Of a stretch of DNA of 64,000 bases, positions 36,386 to 47,478 are shown piece after piece. Under the pieces are notes generated by a model. That model was not told the DNA's origin. It did no database searches and worked only from the letters and a program-made list of their open reading frames with translations. Source of the stretch: Hedera helix (Eukaryota; Streptophyta; Magnoliopsida; Apiales; Araliaceae); the NCBI GenBank assembly GCA_947179155.2, contig OX359280.1, forward strand, positions 11,399,001 through 11,463,000, written 5' to 3'. The first letter of the stretch is position 1. Every line of letters begins with the position of its first letter. The translations under genes were made by a program, and so were the position numbers.

Positions 36386-39088
36386 ATGGCACCTGCTCAA
36401 GTCATTTCTGGAAACGAGCTCAACTTCGAAACCTTCACAACAGCAGATAAGCAGTTCAAAAGAATAATCCAGTTGCTAGATAAGGCTGGTCTTCGAGAAG
36501 CTTTGGGAACAAATACGAGGATTTTATCAAAGCTTGTCTGAGAGTTCTATATCAATGGATCCTATGCTAACGGAATTCTAACAACCACAGTAAAAGGGGT
36601 TTATCTCAACCTCACTGTTGAGGAATTTAACCTAGCCCTAGGTTTCAAGTAAGGGGGCCTCACATCTCTAAATATGGTGAGCACCGAAGAAGCCCTGAGA
36701 AGAATGCACCACCAAAAGAATCCAGGACTGAAAGGTTTGAAGAAGAAATAATTTCCTCAGAAATATGAGTTCCTAGCTGATGTTATAGGTAAATGCCTCC
36801 TCTGCAAAGACTCAGCTCATGACTCAGTCAGTGAGGTGCAGCTGAAATTAATGACAACTATAGTTAAAAAGATAAACATCGACTATGGCTCCTTGCTGTT
36901 GGAATGGATAGGGAACTGGGTCCAAAATGCAGAAAAAGCAAAGGGGACCAGAAAAATATTCTATGGGAGATTCATCAACATTCTCCTTAGATCTTCATTG
37001 GGGGATATGATTGAGCATGATGAAGGAGAAGCTCTCAATACCAACAAGAGAATAACCCAGAGACTCTATGAAAACTGGAGGAGGAATCCAGTTGAAAATA
37101 GGAAACTATCCCGGTTAGGGGATAGTGAAGGAACACAGAGTGGTGCAAGGCCATCACTATTGAAGAACACACCTGCAGAAGGAGAATCTCAGGAAGTCAG
37201 CAAGCAATCTCCGGGTCTCATCAGAAAGAGGAAAGAAAAGAGAGCCCTTGAGATTGAAGAACCTCAAGGCTCATCAAATGAGGCTCCTGATGCTGCTCCT
37301 GAAGAAAAGGCTGCCTCAGAGGATGAAAATTCAGATCTGTGAAGGAAAACCCGTAACAAGTATGAAGCTGAAGAGGCCACTCCAAAAGAGCCAAGAAGAA
37401 AGAGAAGAAGGCTAGTAAAATTAGCCGACAAAGGCTCAGTAGCTAAGGGGGAGCTACTTGAAAAATCTGACATTGCTCTAGTTGAGAAGGAGTCATCTGA
37501 AGCAGCTGAGCCTATGGATGCTCAAACTGAGGGGGAGCCACCAGTTATTCCTGAGCCAGCAGATGCTCTGGTTGAGGGGGAGATTCAAGAAGACATTTCA
37601 ATCCCTTCAGCCACAATGAATAATGATGAAGAGGATGACATCGAAATAGTGGTCGTCGGAAGAAATGAGCAAAGGCACCTCGACTTCAACTGCCTGCTAA
37701 AATTCTTGCCACTAATGCCATTCCACCGAGCTCTGGTGCACAATGCGTGGGATCAGTACTTCTGAACTTTCAAAGCATACCCTAATGTTGTGGTTATTGC
37801 TCAAGGCTATCCTCAGAATCTATTATTTGCCCAGAAGCTCATTTCATGCAGCCCCTTTTCACATTCGTTAGGGCAAAAGGTACATTTTATTCCTCTAGCC
37901 CTCATACATAATCATGCACCTTCTTAGACATTCAATAAATTTGAGGAACTGTCAAATACTAACCCTGGAACAAGCTCTACGTCCACAAATTTCCCGGTCG
38001 TAGAGTCCCCACACTCTACGTCTATTGGCCAAGAATGCCTGAATGATCAAGACATAGAGTGCCCTCCAGACTCTCCTGAAGATTTATCTACTCCTCAAAC
38101 AATGCCTCCTGTTCAACCTTCATGACTGCTCTTAACACTTGAGGACATTCCATCCACCTCTGGTCATGAATACTTCCACGTTCCAAGCTTTACGTCTAAC
38201 TAGGGGCAACCATCTCAACTCCTCCAAGAAATTCTGGACAAGATATCTCGACTTCCTACAACTGAGGGCTTAACTGACTTGACAAGCCATATGCACACAG
38301 AGATACAGAAAGATTTGGCATCTAAGTCCCACAACATTCAACGAAGAGTTGACAATGTCATTGATGCTGCCAACGATCTCTCTAAAAGCTTGGGAACTCA
38401 ATTCTCCACAAGGTTAAAGCAATTAACGGTAGCAGTCTCTGAAAATCTCCAGAAAAGGGATGAAATATTCCTGAAAGCCATAGACAAACATCAGAAGGCA
38501 GTAGTCTCCCTTCAAGAAACCAATGATAAATCTATAACACTCATCAGCAATGAAATCATTGAATTGAAGAAATCTCTCAAAGGACAAGAATATCGTTCGA
38601 ATGACACTTTGTCATTGGTGGAGCAAAAATAAATGCTGGTTGACGAACAACTCCAAGCACACAAAGATGATGTAGCTGCCACTAAGACTCAACTTCAAGA
38701 AATTATTCAGGGTCTACAGCAACTTTTAGAACAGGTAGCAAACATAAATGATGCCAACAAGGGGGAAAAGAAACTGAGCACAACAGAACAAAAGAGAACG
38801 AGCTCAGATTACAGCAGAAGAGGAAGAGCACCTCAAGGGATGAGGATGGTTCAAACATCAATACATCCTCCTAGATTTGAAGCGGTACCATCTCATCCCA
38901 GACAGGACTCAACAGCAAGACCTTCTTCCTCAACTGCGAGGCCATCTAGCTCACAAGAATGGCTCCAAGTTAAAGAAGAAGAAGCTTTACAGAGGGAAGA
39001 GGAACTGAGAAAAGCAGAAGAAGAAAGAAGAGCACTCTTCAGGCAAAGGGAAGAAGAAAAAAGAAGACCTCCCAGTAGAAGGAGATAA
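36386..39088 (+). pseudogene. Sirevirus envelope-like ORF (third ORF), nonsense only
   Basis: A single frame from ATG 36386 to TAA 39086-39088, about 900 codons, with about ten internal stops but no frameshift visible. The N-terminal 230 residues (FNLALGF, YEFLADVIGKCLLCKDSAHDS, YGSLLLEWIGNWV) resemble the 'putative plant transposon protein' domain found in Sirevirus ORF3. The middle is acidic and Lys/Arg-rich with a possible nuclear signal (RRKRRR). The C-terminal part, about 38270-39088, is a long coiled coil ending in Glu/Arg repeats. No signal peptide or clear membrane segment is seen, so a true envelope role is doubtful. The function of this ORF family is unknown. Confidence 0.75.
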
Positions 39089-39255
39089 GTTTTTTTGTTT
39101 ATTGTTTGTTCAACAAAAACTATACATCAATAAAATTCATTTTTTTTTCATTAGAAATACAGCTGCTCACTGTATATTAGGCTTTCTATGATTTAAATGG
39201 ATGTGCTTACTTAAGTTGCTCAAATTGCTTTCTGCTATTGGTGTTGTCATCATCA

Positions 39256-39268
39256 AATAGGGGGAGAT
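39256..39268 (+). other. Polypurine tract of Sirevirus
   Basis: AAATAGGGGGAGAT directly before the 3' LTR start (TTGTTGAAC) is the second-strand primer site. Confidence 0.9.
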
Positions 39269-40869
39269 TGTTGAACATTGCATGTTTAATTTGATGATAA
39301 GAATTAAGATTATTAAATGCATCCATTAGCAGAATTGTAAAGACCTTTGATTTTGTATAATGTAAAAGGACTTAGCTAGATAAGTTCAAAGCTGTTAGGT
39401 TGATCTTTTGATATAAATTTATTGAATTGTAAAGTCCTTTATGATGTAGAAAGACTTAGATTTAAATAGATCAAAACTGTTAGGTCGATCTTGTGTTATA
39501 AGCTAATCGTAGAATGGACTCTACGATTATGCTCAAGGAAGACTATGACCAACAGACTCTACGACCAAAGCGAGCAACCGCAGAACAGACTCTACGACTT
39601 CGCGCCAAGAAGACTGAATGACTTAATCTAATCGTAGAATGGACTCTACAACTATGCTCAAGACAGACTCTACGACCAAAGCAAGCAACTGTAGAACGAA
39701 CTCTACGATCAACAGAGTAACAGTAGAGTAAACTCTACGATGTCAATAAGAGATGATCTATTGTAGAACAATCACAACAGCAAGAATATTCGTAGATTTG
39801 ATCATGGAGGGTCATTGAGCAAAAAGGCAAGAGACATTACGATCAGAACCTTGAACTAAAAGATCAGAAGCTATTTCATTCAAAGGTACAATCTGCATTG
39901 ATGTGACAGAAGAGCTTCTGCTAATCGATCAAAGTCAGAAAAGTCAAGGAACTGACCCCAGCGCACTATGCAACAGAGAGAAGACTTTCGCGGCAGTAAA
40001 GTCAGAGGTCTGTGTCCTATAAGTCCTAATGTGGAAGGACCAAACGACTCTATGAAAGTTGGTAGAAACCTACGACTGACATGACTGTCCCTAAGGAAAA
40101 AGAAAAACACCTTTTATGGACTAAAATAGCAGATCAATTAATACCTCATCAGAGCTTTAATAAGCTATATTAATATAATATTCAGAAGCTCCCCTCTGTG
40201 AGATAACGGGAAGAAACTGAAGCAAAGAGCAGACACAACAACGGGAAGAAGACATAAGCTTTCATATAAAGCTCCCAGATCTGAAGAAGAAAGCAAGGCT
40301 AAAAAACACAAGAAAGAGAGCAATACGCAAGAATTCAAAAAGATCAAAACTAAAGAGGAGTCTTGCCTCATTGCTGAGTTCTTCAAGAATATATGCTAAA
40401 CGCAACTCAGTAGTACACCCAAATCATAGCTAGTCAAGTTAAAAATTCTTAGTGAACTAGAGTATCTAAGTCTACTGGACTTAAAGAGTTTTTAGTGAAC
40501 TAGAGTTCCAAGACTGTTGGTCTTGAAGGAATCTAAGTGATTCAGAAATTGTAAAAGTATCCTCAGTGAACTTGCTGCTTGAAGATCAAAATAGTGGAGT
40601 AGGAGTCTTGTGAATTCTGAACCACTTAAAATATCGTGCTGTTTATCTTGTGTGTTTTAACTGCTATATCTACTATATAATTGCTTGCTAAATTATTACT
40701 TTTACAAAACAAGAAGGGGCAACTAAATCACATTCCGCTTTGCTAAACTTTTTGATTAAGTATTCATTATATCTTCAACGGAAGAAGTAAAAGATAAAAA
40801 GTTTTAGAGTATCTATTAAACCCCCCCCCCCCCCTCTCTAGATATCTTTCGTGTCATTGGGAACTAACA
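39269..40869 (+). repeat. Sirevirus 3' LTR
   Basis: 1601 bp. It keeps the 47-bp segment missing from the 5' LTR and has a C-run at 40820-40834. The TATA-like box of the 5' LTR reads TATGAAA here (40051), so this copy has probably lost promoter strength. Confidence 0.96.
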
Positions 40870-41469
40870 TCCCCTATAATAGAAGGGTGTTCATAATAGT
40901 CTAAGAATCCGCATCTTTAATTATTTGGCTAGCTTTTAAAATCTTTAACATAAATGTCTAGCCGAACAATGGCTTAAACCTACTTTGAACAGTTCTTTAA
41001 ATAGTAGAACAATAAATAAGTACAAGTTAAGGACTGTACAAGATCAAGTGTACCAAGTGCGAATAACAACAATATCGATGTGGAATAATTGTAAAGTAAT
41101 TAAACCACTCAAGGCATGCTTGGAATTACAGTTCAAGCTTAAATAAATAACTTGCTCAATGAAATAAGTTTAGAGATAAGGAACTTGCCTGTCTGCTCAG
41201 CTACAATTAATGTCAAGCTTTAACTAACTGGCTTTGAAAGACCTAACATTAATAAAGTTGGTCTAATAATTAGTACGGTGTACTTGTACAACTATACGCT
41301 CACTAAGAAATTTATCTACCACACATAAATACTAACACAGAATTTACATCAGTCAAAACAATATTATTAATCTTATAAACCCTCAATCAAATTAGGTTAA
41401 TAATTTAATAAGTTAGAAAATATTTTTCTTAAGTGTTGGACACATATTAAATCCTTAAACAACTTATTA

Positions 41470-42180
41470 CAATTGTTTAATTAAAGCATAATTAAATTCA
41501 ATTTATTTTATTAACTCAATCTCTATTTAATTACTATTTAAACTTGATTACATATAAATTAATTAATTAATTATAGTTATTATTTAAAATAACTAATAAC
41601 TAATTGTACTTACTTATTATTTAATAATAATTAAATAATAAATAATTATTGATTTAATTTTAACCTTATTTAATTTAATATTAATCAACTAATAATTAAC
41701 TAAGTAATTAACCTTACTTATTATTTAATTTAAGGAAATTAAATAATAGTTTACTAATTTTAATCCTCATTAATTATTATTTAACGTCAATTAAATAATA
41801 ATTAATTATTTAATTACTCCCAATTATTATTTAAGGTTAAATAATAATCAATTTATTCATCCTTATTTATTATTTAAATTAAATAATAAATTATTAATCT
41901 AATAACTTAATTTCTATTAATCATTATTTAATGCTAATTAAATAATAATTAATTACTTAATTATCCTGATTTATTATTTAATAATATTTAAATAATAAAT
42001 AATTAATTTATAAATTTTTATCTCTCATTAATTATTATTTAATAGGAATTAAATAATAATTTCTAATTTATCACCTTTATTTATTATTAACATTTTAAAT
42101 AATAAATAATTAATAAAATTTTTATTTATTTAACTTAACCATAAATTTAGCTAACTAGATTAATATTTAAAATATTTAAA
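41470..42180. repeat. Array of AT-rich inverted repeats in solo LTR C
   Basis: Repeated TTATTATTTAAN(2-8)TTAAATAATAA units, the same structure as at 6120-6760. Each unit can form a hairpin. There is no coding content. Confidence 0.7.
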
Positions 42181-42419
42181 TATTAAACTTAATGAAAAAT
42201 ATCATCCAAAATATTATTTTTGTATTATTATTATTTTTGTTATAATTTCAAATTAATTTTTAAACATTTAAATTAATTAAAATTATCCAGAATGGCAAAC
42301 TTGTAAATAAACTGAAAACTGACCCAAGGGCAATTTTGTTATTACGCAGAAAAACGAACGGAGGGGCAATTTAGTAATTTTGCCGAAAAATTTACTACCG
42401 CACTTTGTGCGTGCATAGT

Positions 42420-42600
42420 AAAACAGCGGCCCAAAACGGTGCCGTTTTGAGAAACCGGTTGCTGGGGTTGCTGACTTCCGCGCGTACGCGCGGAGTAACA
42501 TTTTTTTCCTTCGCCAAACGGCGTCGTTTGGCTCCGCATCCCTTAGTCAACAAGCTGGCGCGCATTGCGCGCCCAGTTCCCCCCCCCCCCCCCCCCCCCT
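42420..42600. other. GC-rich palindromic island in solo LTR C
   Basis: Palindromes CAAAACGGTGCCGTTTTG (42432-42449), CCGCGCGTACGCGCGG (42478-42493) and near-palindrome GCCAAACGGCGTCGTTTGGC (42513-42532), then GCGCGCATTGCGCGC and a C-run. It lies at the same place as the islands in copies A and B, but the sequences differ in detail. Confidence 0.75.
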
Positions 42601-44204
42601 TTTTTTTCTTTCCAGTAGATTGTCCATATTAACTTTTAATACACCACTTAAAAAAATTATACCTTCAAGTAAGCTTTAATTCTTCAATAAAAATTCAAAA
42701 AAATTATCAATCACTTAATATCAATTTATAATATGAAAAATTAATTTCTCATGATTCAATACCATTTTTTTCATAAAAAAATTATTATATCACATAAATT
42801 ACTACAAATCATAACTTTTTGTGTATAACTCTATTGTGAGTGATTCAAACTTTGTTTTTCTTTTGTTTAATGTTCTATAATATTAGAATATTAAATCTAA
42901 ATATTATAAAAATTATTTTTGGTTATTATTTTGAGACTTGTTTACACACCACCAAACACATATTTTTAGCATATAAATTATATCAAAATACAACCCAAGC
43001 ATATTAAACTCAAGCATGGCATAAATATTAATAATACACATTACTAACCATATTAACATATTTATACCAACATGATGGTTTATTTAATTAAAAAAAATAA
43101 AGTTACATTTAAAATAACTATTATCTTGTTTTAATGGCTATCTACCTTTTTCTTCCAAAATAGGTTGTGAAACTTGAAGACATGAATAATCCAAGCTCTC
43201 TCAAAATGTTTACTCTCACAAGCTATTTCAAACTCTCTCTTTTGGAACTTGTAAAAATAATGAAATGCAATATCCACAAATGCAAGTATACTTGTAAAAT
43301 TTTAGATACAAAAATTATATCTAAAAGTCATCATGTACCTAGATGGATACTTACACAAGAAATGGACTAAAGACTAGAGTTGGTGAAAAGAGGCATGGTG
43401 TTCATGTACTACAAAAGCAAAACAAGCAACTATTTATTAAATAAATGAAAAATAAAATAAAATAAAAACAAAAATCATTTTGCTCTCTCTACCTAACATG
43501 CACGACTGATGGACAAGGTTTTGCCCGAAAAAGATTGTCATAATGCTCACTTTTTACTAAATGATAAGTTACACAAAATAAATTTCAAGTGGACCAAGTA
43601 TTGGACTTTGTTTTAATTTCTTTTGGGCTTCATTTAAATTGTTTGGGCTACTAGTTTGCCAAGTTTTATTATTCTTCACTTGGGCTACTAATTGATCCAT
43701 GTTGGGCTAATTTAATAGGTTTACACATTAATTATCCAGGTTCATGATCAATTAAATGAGTAAACTTGATTAATTAATTAATTAAGCTAGTTAACTAGTA
43801 ATTTCTTACTAATTAAACTATTAATTATTATTATCCATATTTCACCTTGTTCTCATTAATTAATACTCAAATTAATTAATTTACTAAATTTAATTAACTC
43901 ATTGGATTCAATTTAATTGAATATTTAATTAATAGAAAAATTAACAATTATTTTGATATTAAAACTTTAGGGTTTGTTCACTAATTTAATTAACATATTA
44001 GTGACTCCCTTTAATTAACTCTAACAATTAATCACATAATCATTTAATCACGTAATTAATTAATCACACAAAAAAATTTAATTAATCTTGTAAAACTAAT
44101 TCGTTAGAAATTAAATTAATAATGACGTGAAAATTCTAGGAAATTACACCGGTTACGAGGGAAATATGGTTATTTGAACTACTCTCCTATTTAAGGCTTT
44201 TAAA

Positions 44205-44236
44205 AGTAGGAGAGGGGGGGGGGGGGGGGGGGGCAA
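44205..44236 (+). other. Polypurine tract of Tat element, expanded G-run
   Basis: AGTAGGAGA followed by about 20 Gs and CAA, directly before the 3' LTR start at 44237. The length of the G-run suggests slippage after insertion or sequencing uncertainty. Confidence 0.75.
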
Positions 44237-44802
44237 TGTTTGGTTCAGATTATTTGGGCCCGGGTTTGGGCTGGTCCATATTGTTTTGTTGGATTGGGCC
44301 TTTAATTTGGTGTATGGGTTCCTATGCGATTTAGGATATGGGAATATTAGATTCCTTATTTTAAGGGGATTCTATTTCCTTATTTGGATGATACGAAGAA
44401 TTCTAATTGGAGTTGGATTTATTAACTGCTAAGCTGTATTTTAATGCGGGAAGGGACTCTTAGTTCTAAACACTTTTGGATGGTTGTAGACTTGTATATA
44501 TATATATATGATGCTATATGGGGGCGTTGGGGATATCTCATTATTACCTTATTGTTATTATTCTTTACATTCAGAACCATTATTTTCCAACATATAAGCT
44601 CCCTATCGTTCTCAAGGAAGTCTATAAACACAATTACCGTACTAGTGAATTCGTCTCGTTCCCCGTGGTTTTTCCCTAATTAGGTTTTCACGTAAAATTC
44701 TTGTGTTCTTGCATTACTTTCTTTTGAATTATTTGTGTTTGGCGTTTAATTTTGCTCGTTGTTTTGTGATTTAAACGAGCGGTACAAAATTTGACGTTAA
44801 CA
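44237..44802 (+). repeat. Tat element 3' LTR
   Basis: 566 bp, starting TGTTTGGTTCAG and ending TTTGACGTTAACA. The TSD ATGAC follows, then NLR sequence resumes. The extra length relative to the 5' LTR includes a longer TA run near 44494-44509. Confidence 0.95.
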
Positions 44803-44807
44803 ATGAC

Positions 44808-45426
44808 CATTCTTTTGAAGTTGCAATTCCATCACTAGAGACTATCTTTTGAAAACATGCCAAAGTGGGAGGAATGGTCAATTTGCAAAGGTGGTGAGGA
44901 GGTCAGGTCACTATTTCCATGCCTTCGTGAGCTTACTTTATTATTTCCATCCTTCTAAAGTTGCAATTCCAACTCTAGAGACTCTAATTCTAATGATGAA
45001 CAACAATTTTTGCTTCCTCCAAGTTTGATTCTAGAAAGCATAACTAACAGCCTCCAAAACCTAACCTCTCTCCGAGAACTATTTATCAGTGATTGCCCTA
45101 AGCTTCGGTCCTTACCTAATGGGGATGGTGATGATCAACAATTTCTGCTTCCTCCAACTTTAACTCGACTTGAGATTGGATGTCTCCCAAATCTGGAAAG
45201 CTTATCTAACGGCCTTCAAAACCTCAGCTCTCTCTTAGTACTATCTATCATTGATTGCCCTAAGCTTCGATCTTTACCTGAATGAGACGTGCTTTCCAAT
45301 CTTTCACATCTGACCATCGACAACTATCCTATTGCGGATAAAGGGATGAAGGATATGATCAGCCTTGCTGGAATCGATAGAGTGGAACACTACCAAGCTA
45401 CCTCATCCTCTGAGGATGGTGGGTAG
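44808..45426 (+). pseudogene. NLR resistance gene, LRR part 2 and C-terminus
   Basis: Continues the gene interrupted at 19203: HSFEVAIPSLETI, then, after a frameshift near 44848, FENMPKWEEWSICKGG and a further break near 44957. From 45010 come LTSLRELFISDCPKLRSLP, LTRLEIGCLPNLESLSNGLQ and LSSLLVLSIIDCPKLRSLPE, typical C-terminal LRRs of CNL proteins. A TGA at 45283-45285 is followed in frame by LSNLSHLTIDNYPIADKGM and the probable natural stop TAG at 45424-45426. Together with part 1 it encodes only the LRR domain. Frameshifts exist on both sides of the insertion, independent of it. Confidence 0.85.
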
Positions 45427-46432
45427 AATTATACCATCCTCAATAGAGATTACAGTTAGCTAGTTATTGGATAGAATGTGTAATTTGTGAATTGTGATTT
45501 GATTTTTGATTGTCGACTAGCAGAGTTTTGTTTTTTTTTTGTTTTATAATTCCTCAGTTCGGAGAATAAGAGTTGAATTTGAACTTCAAGTAATTCGCAG
45601 AAGCTTAGTGAATTCAAATAAATTTTGAAAATAACAAATTCAGTAATTAGTAATATATTTTAAATACTCATGATTGTATTGACTAAAATACTATTTCTCC
45701 TTTTAAAGATTGGCACGTAAATTGATTATCTAAATTTGCACTAAATTGAATTAGGACTTAGGAGGCTAAATGGGAAATTATGATTGATCGTCCTTTCCTG
45801 AAAACAATGCGCTTCAATGTGAAAAAAAAATTCGATGAAAAAGGTTTATTTATTCAGCCTGATACTGTGATACATGTCTCCATGAATCCTCTGACATTGT
45901 TATCGCATTTACTCTCAAATTAGAAATACATTTTGACTTTTAATCAAAAGTAATAAACAAAATTCTAGAATTCAAAATTAATATAATTTCATTTAAATTT
46001 TGTAATTAACAAATTTTATAACCATTTGTATTTTTAGCTAGCTAGTATACAGTAATTTAATTTTTTTACATTAAAATTATATAAGTCCATGTCGACTTTG
46101 AATTTTAATATTCACAAATTGACCATAAAAACTCAAAATGTCGTATTTTGAGAGCAACCAATTTCTTATAGTAGTATTTATATAATCTGCTCATCTTCAT
46201 TGTATAATTGAAGGATTTTGCCTCCAAAAAAAATAAACAAACGAGCTTAATTCAGTAACAAGCTTCATTTATTATGCAAACCAGAGTTCCTCTGGCCTCT
46301 TAAAAATTATCTTTGGAGTTATTTAAATTGTTTGCATTTGAGAATAACATCTTGGCTCTAGAATTTAGTTTTTAACAAAAATTAGAAAATCCCAACTGTT
46401 TTTTCAGCCATGACCAATGGATACAATTAACT
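45427..46432. other. Unassigned DNA downstream of NLR remnant
   Basis: AT-rich, with no gene recognised. It probably contains the former 3' UTR of the NLR gene. Confidence 0.5.
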
Positions 46433-46900
46433 AGGCTCTCATGCCAATTGACGAAACGGAATAATGGTTAGACGGTAACGCTCTACCACAATAGTGAATA
46501 AATCCTTACGACACAAGAAAAAGTAAGAAATTCTCAAAGAGAAAACTGATAAATGTATTATATAAGTTGAATTGTTGATTTTATAAAAATTCTCAAAATC
46601 TAGGTACTTTTCTATATCTACTCTAAAAGGTGTAATAAATAGCTCTCCTAATTTACTTTGAAAAAGGATAGTAAAACTATTAATTAACTTTCCTACAACT
46701 AATTGAAAATTATTAAAATAAAAATAGTAAATATAAATCTTGCTAGATTTTTTTAAATAATAAATAAAAATACATCAAATAGAATAAAATTCTATAAATA
46801 ATAAAATATATAAAAATTCTAATTTTCACTGTTATTTTCCATTGCATCAAATGGCCTATCACTTAGTCTCTATATTTCATAAACTCGGCAAAGAATGGAC
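46433..46900 (-). mobile_element. Possible copia LTR remnant
   Basis: The minus strand reads CAATTGGCATGAGAGCCTAG at 46450-46431, resembling a decayed initiator-Met PBS (TTGGTATCAGAGCC). To its right lies AT-rich sequence with GAGAGCTATTTATTACACC, similar to short copia LTRs. No partner LTR or TSD is visible. Confidence 0.35.
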
Positions 46901-47044
46901 ATTGTGAAAAATACTGTAGTTTGAAATGGTAATTCCAGAATGCATTCTTGCTCGTGTTCTTTCACATAATTTTCTTTCTCATTTGATTAAATCTATCATT
47001 GCAATTGAATCTAATATTTTCAAGGTAGTAATAATTTTCTCCTA

Positions 47045-47478
47045 GGCTTACGTTTGTTTTTAAGGATTATAATCTATAATCTCGAGATTATAATCTTAAA
47101 GCATGAATTATAATCCCAATGTTATATTTATTTTCGAGGATTGCATTTAAGATAAAATTATTAATTTCAAAAATGTCTTGTTTATTTTTAAATTTGAACT
47201 TATGTTTATTAGTTCATAGATTATAAAATGACTTAATAGTTTTGGTATTATAATCTCTGATTGAACATGACATTAAATAGTCTCTCATATTAAGTTATTT
47301 TATAATCCTAGATTAATAGTCTCAAGTCCAAATTTAAAAACAAACAAGACAAATATGAGATTAATAGTCTTATCCTTAGTGTAATTCTTACAAATAAATA
47401 TAATCTTAGAATTATAATTTATGTCTTGAAATTATAATTCCGAAATTATAATCCTTGTAAATAAAAATGACCAGTGCC
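47045..47478. mobile_element. Tourist/PIF-Harbinger-like MITE, 434 bp
   Basis: The two ends are inverted copies over about 90 bp: left GGCTTACGTTTGTTTTTAAG and right, read on the minus strand, GGCACTGGTCATTTTTATTT, each followed by GGATTATAATCT-like repeats. Flanks are CTA and TTA, close to the 3-bp TTA/TAA target of Harbinger elements. There is no ORF. Confidence 0.7.

Larger units (their letters stand above)
28973..40869 (+). mobile_element. Full-length Sirevirus-like Ty1/copia retrotransposon with env-like ORF
   Basis: 11,897 bp, with LTRs of 1554 and 1601 bp (TGTTGAACATTG...TAACA) and an exact TSD TCCCC at 28968-28972 and 40870-40874. The order is LTR, initiator-Met PBS, gag, protease, integrase, RT, RNase H, env-like ORF, polypurine tract, LTR. 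The copia gene order plus a long third ORF after RNase H points to the Sirevirus (SIRE/Maximus) group. The LTRs differ by roughly 45 substitutions by eye (about 97% identical) plus a 47-bp gap, so this is the youngest layer of the nest. Several nonsense codons make it non-autonomous. Confidence 0.95.
28334..44148 (+). mobile_element. Solo LTR of long LTR family L (copy C), split by copia element
   Basis: Runs from TGTGACGCCCCCAAATTCGG to CTAGGAAATTACA with an exact TSD CCGGT at 28329-28333 and 44149-44153. Without the inserted copia element it is about 3.9 kb. The left piece is 28334-28972 and the right piece 40875-44148. Landmarks shared with B1 are GCTCAACAAGTTT, CTTGCCTGTCTGCTCAGC (41186), the AT-hairpin block and TTATCCAGAATGG (42282). 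It contains no gene. The ORF at 43167-43370 has no recognisable similarity. Confidence 0.88.
19204..44802 (+). mobile_element. Full-length Tat-lineage Ty3/gypsy retrotransposon with nested insertions
   Basis: Bounded by 560- and 566-bp LTRs (TGTT...TTAACA) and an exact 5-bp TSD, ATGAC, at 19199-19203 and 44803-44807. Without the nested LTR and copia element it is about 9.8 kb. The order is LTR, PBS, gag, protease, RT, RNase H, second RNase H, integrase, antisense ORF, polypurine tract, LTR. The dual RNase H and the antisense ORF place it in the Tat group. The LTRs differ at about 33 sites plus small indels by eye, roughly 94% identity. Every coding part carries stops or frameshifts, so it is non-autonomous today. 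Confidence 0.92.

Noticed and set aside
46460..46500. tRNA-like text (GGTTAGACGGTAACGCTCTACCAC)
   Set aside because: No complete cloverleaf or B-box could be drawn. The adjacent PBS-like motif on the other strand is a better explanation.
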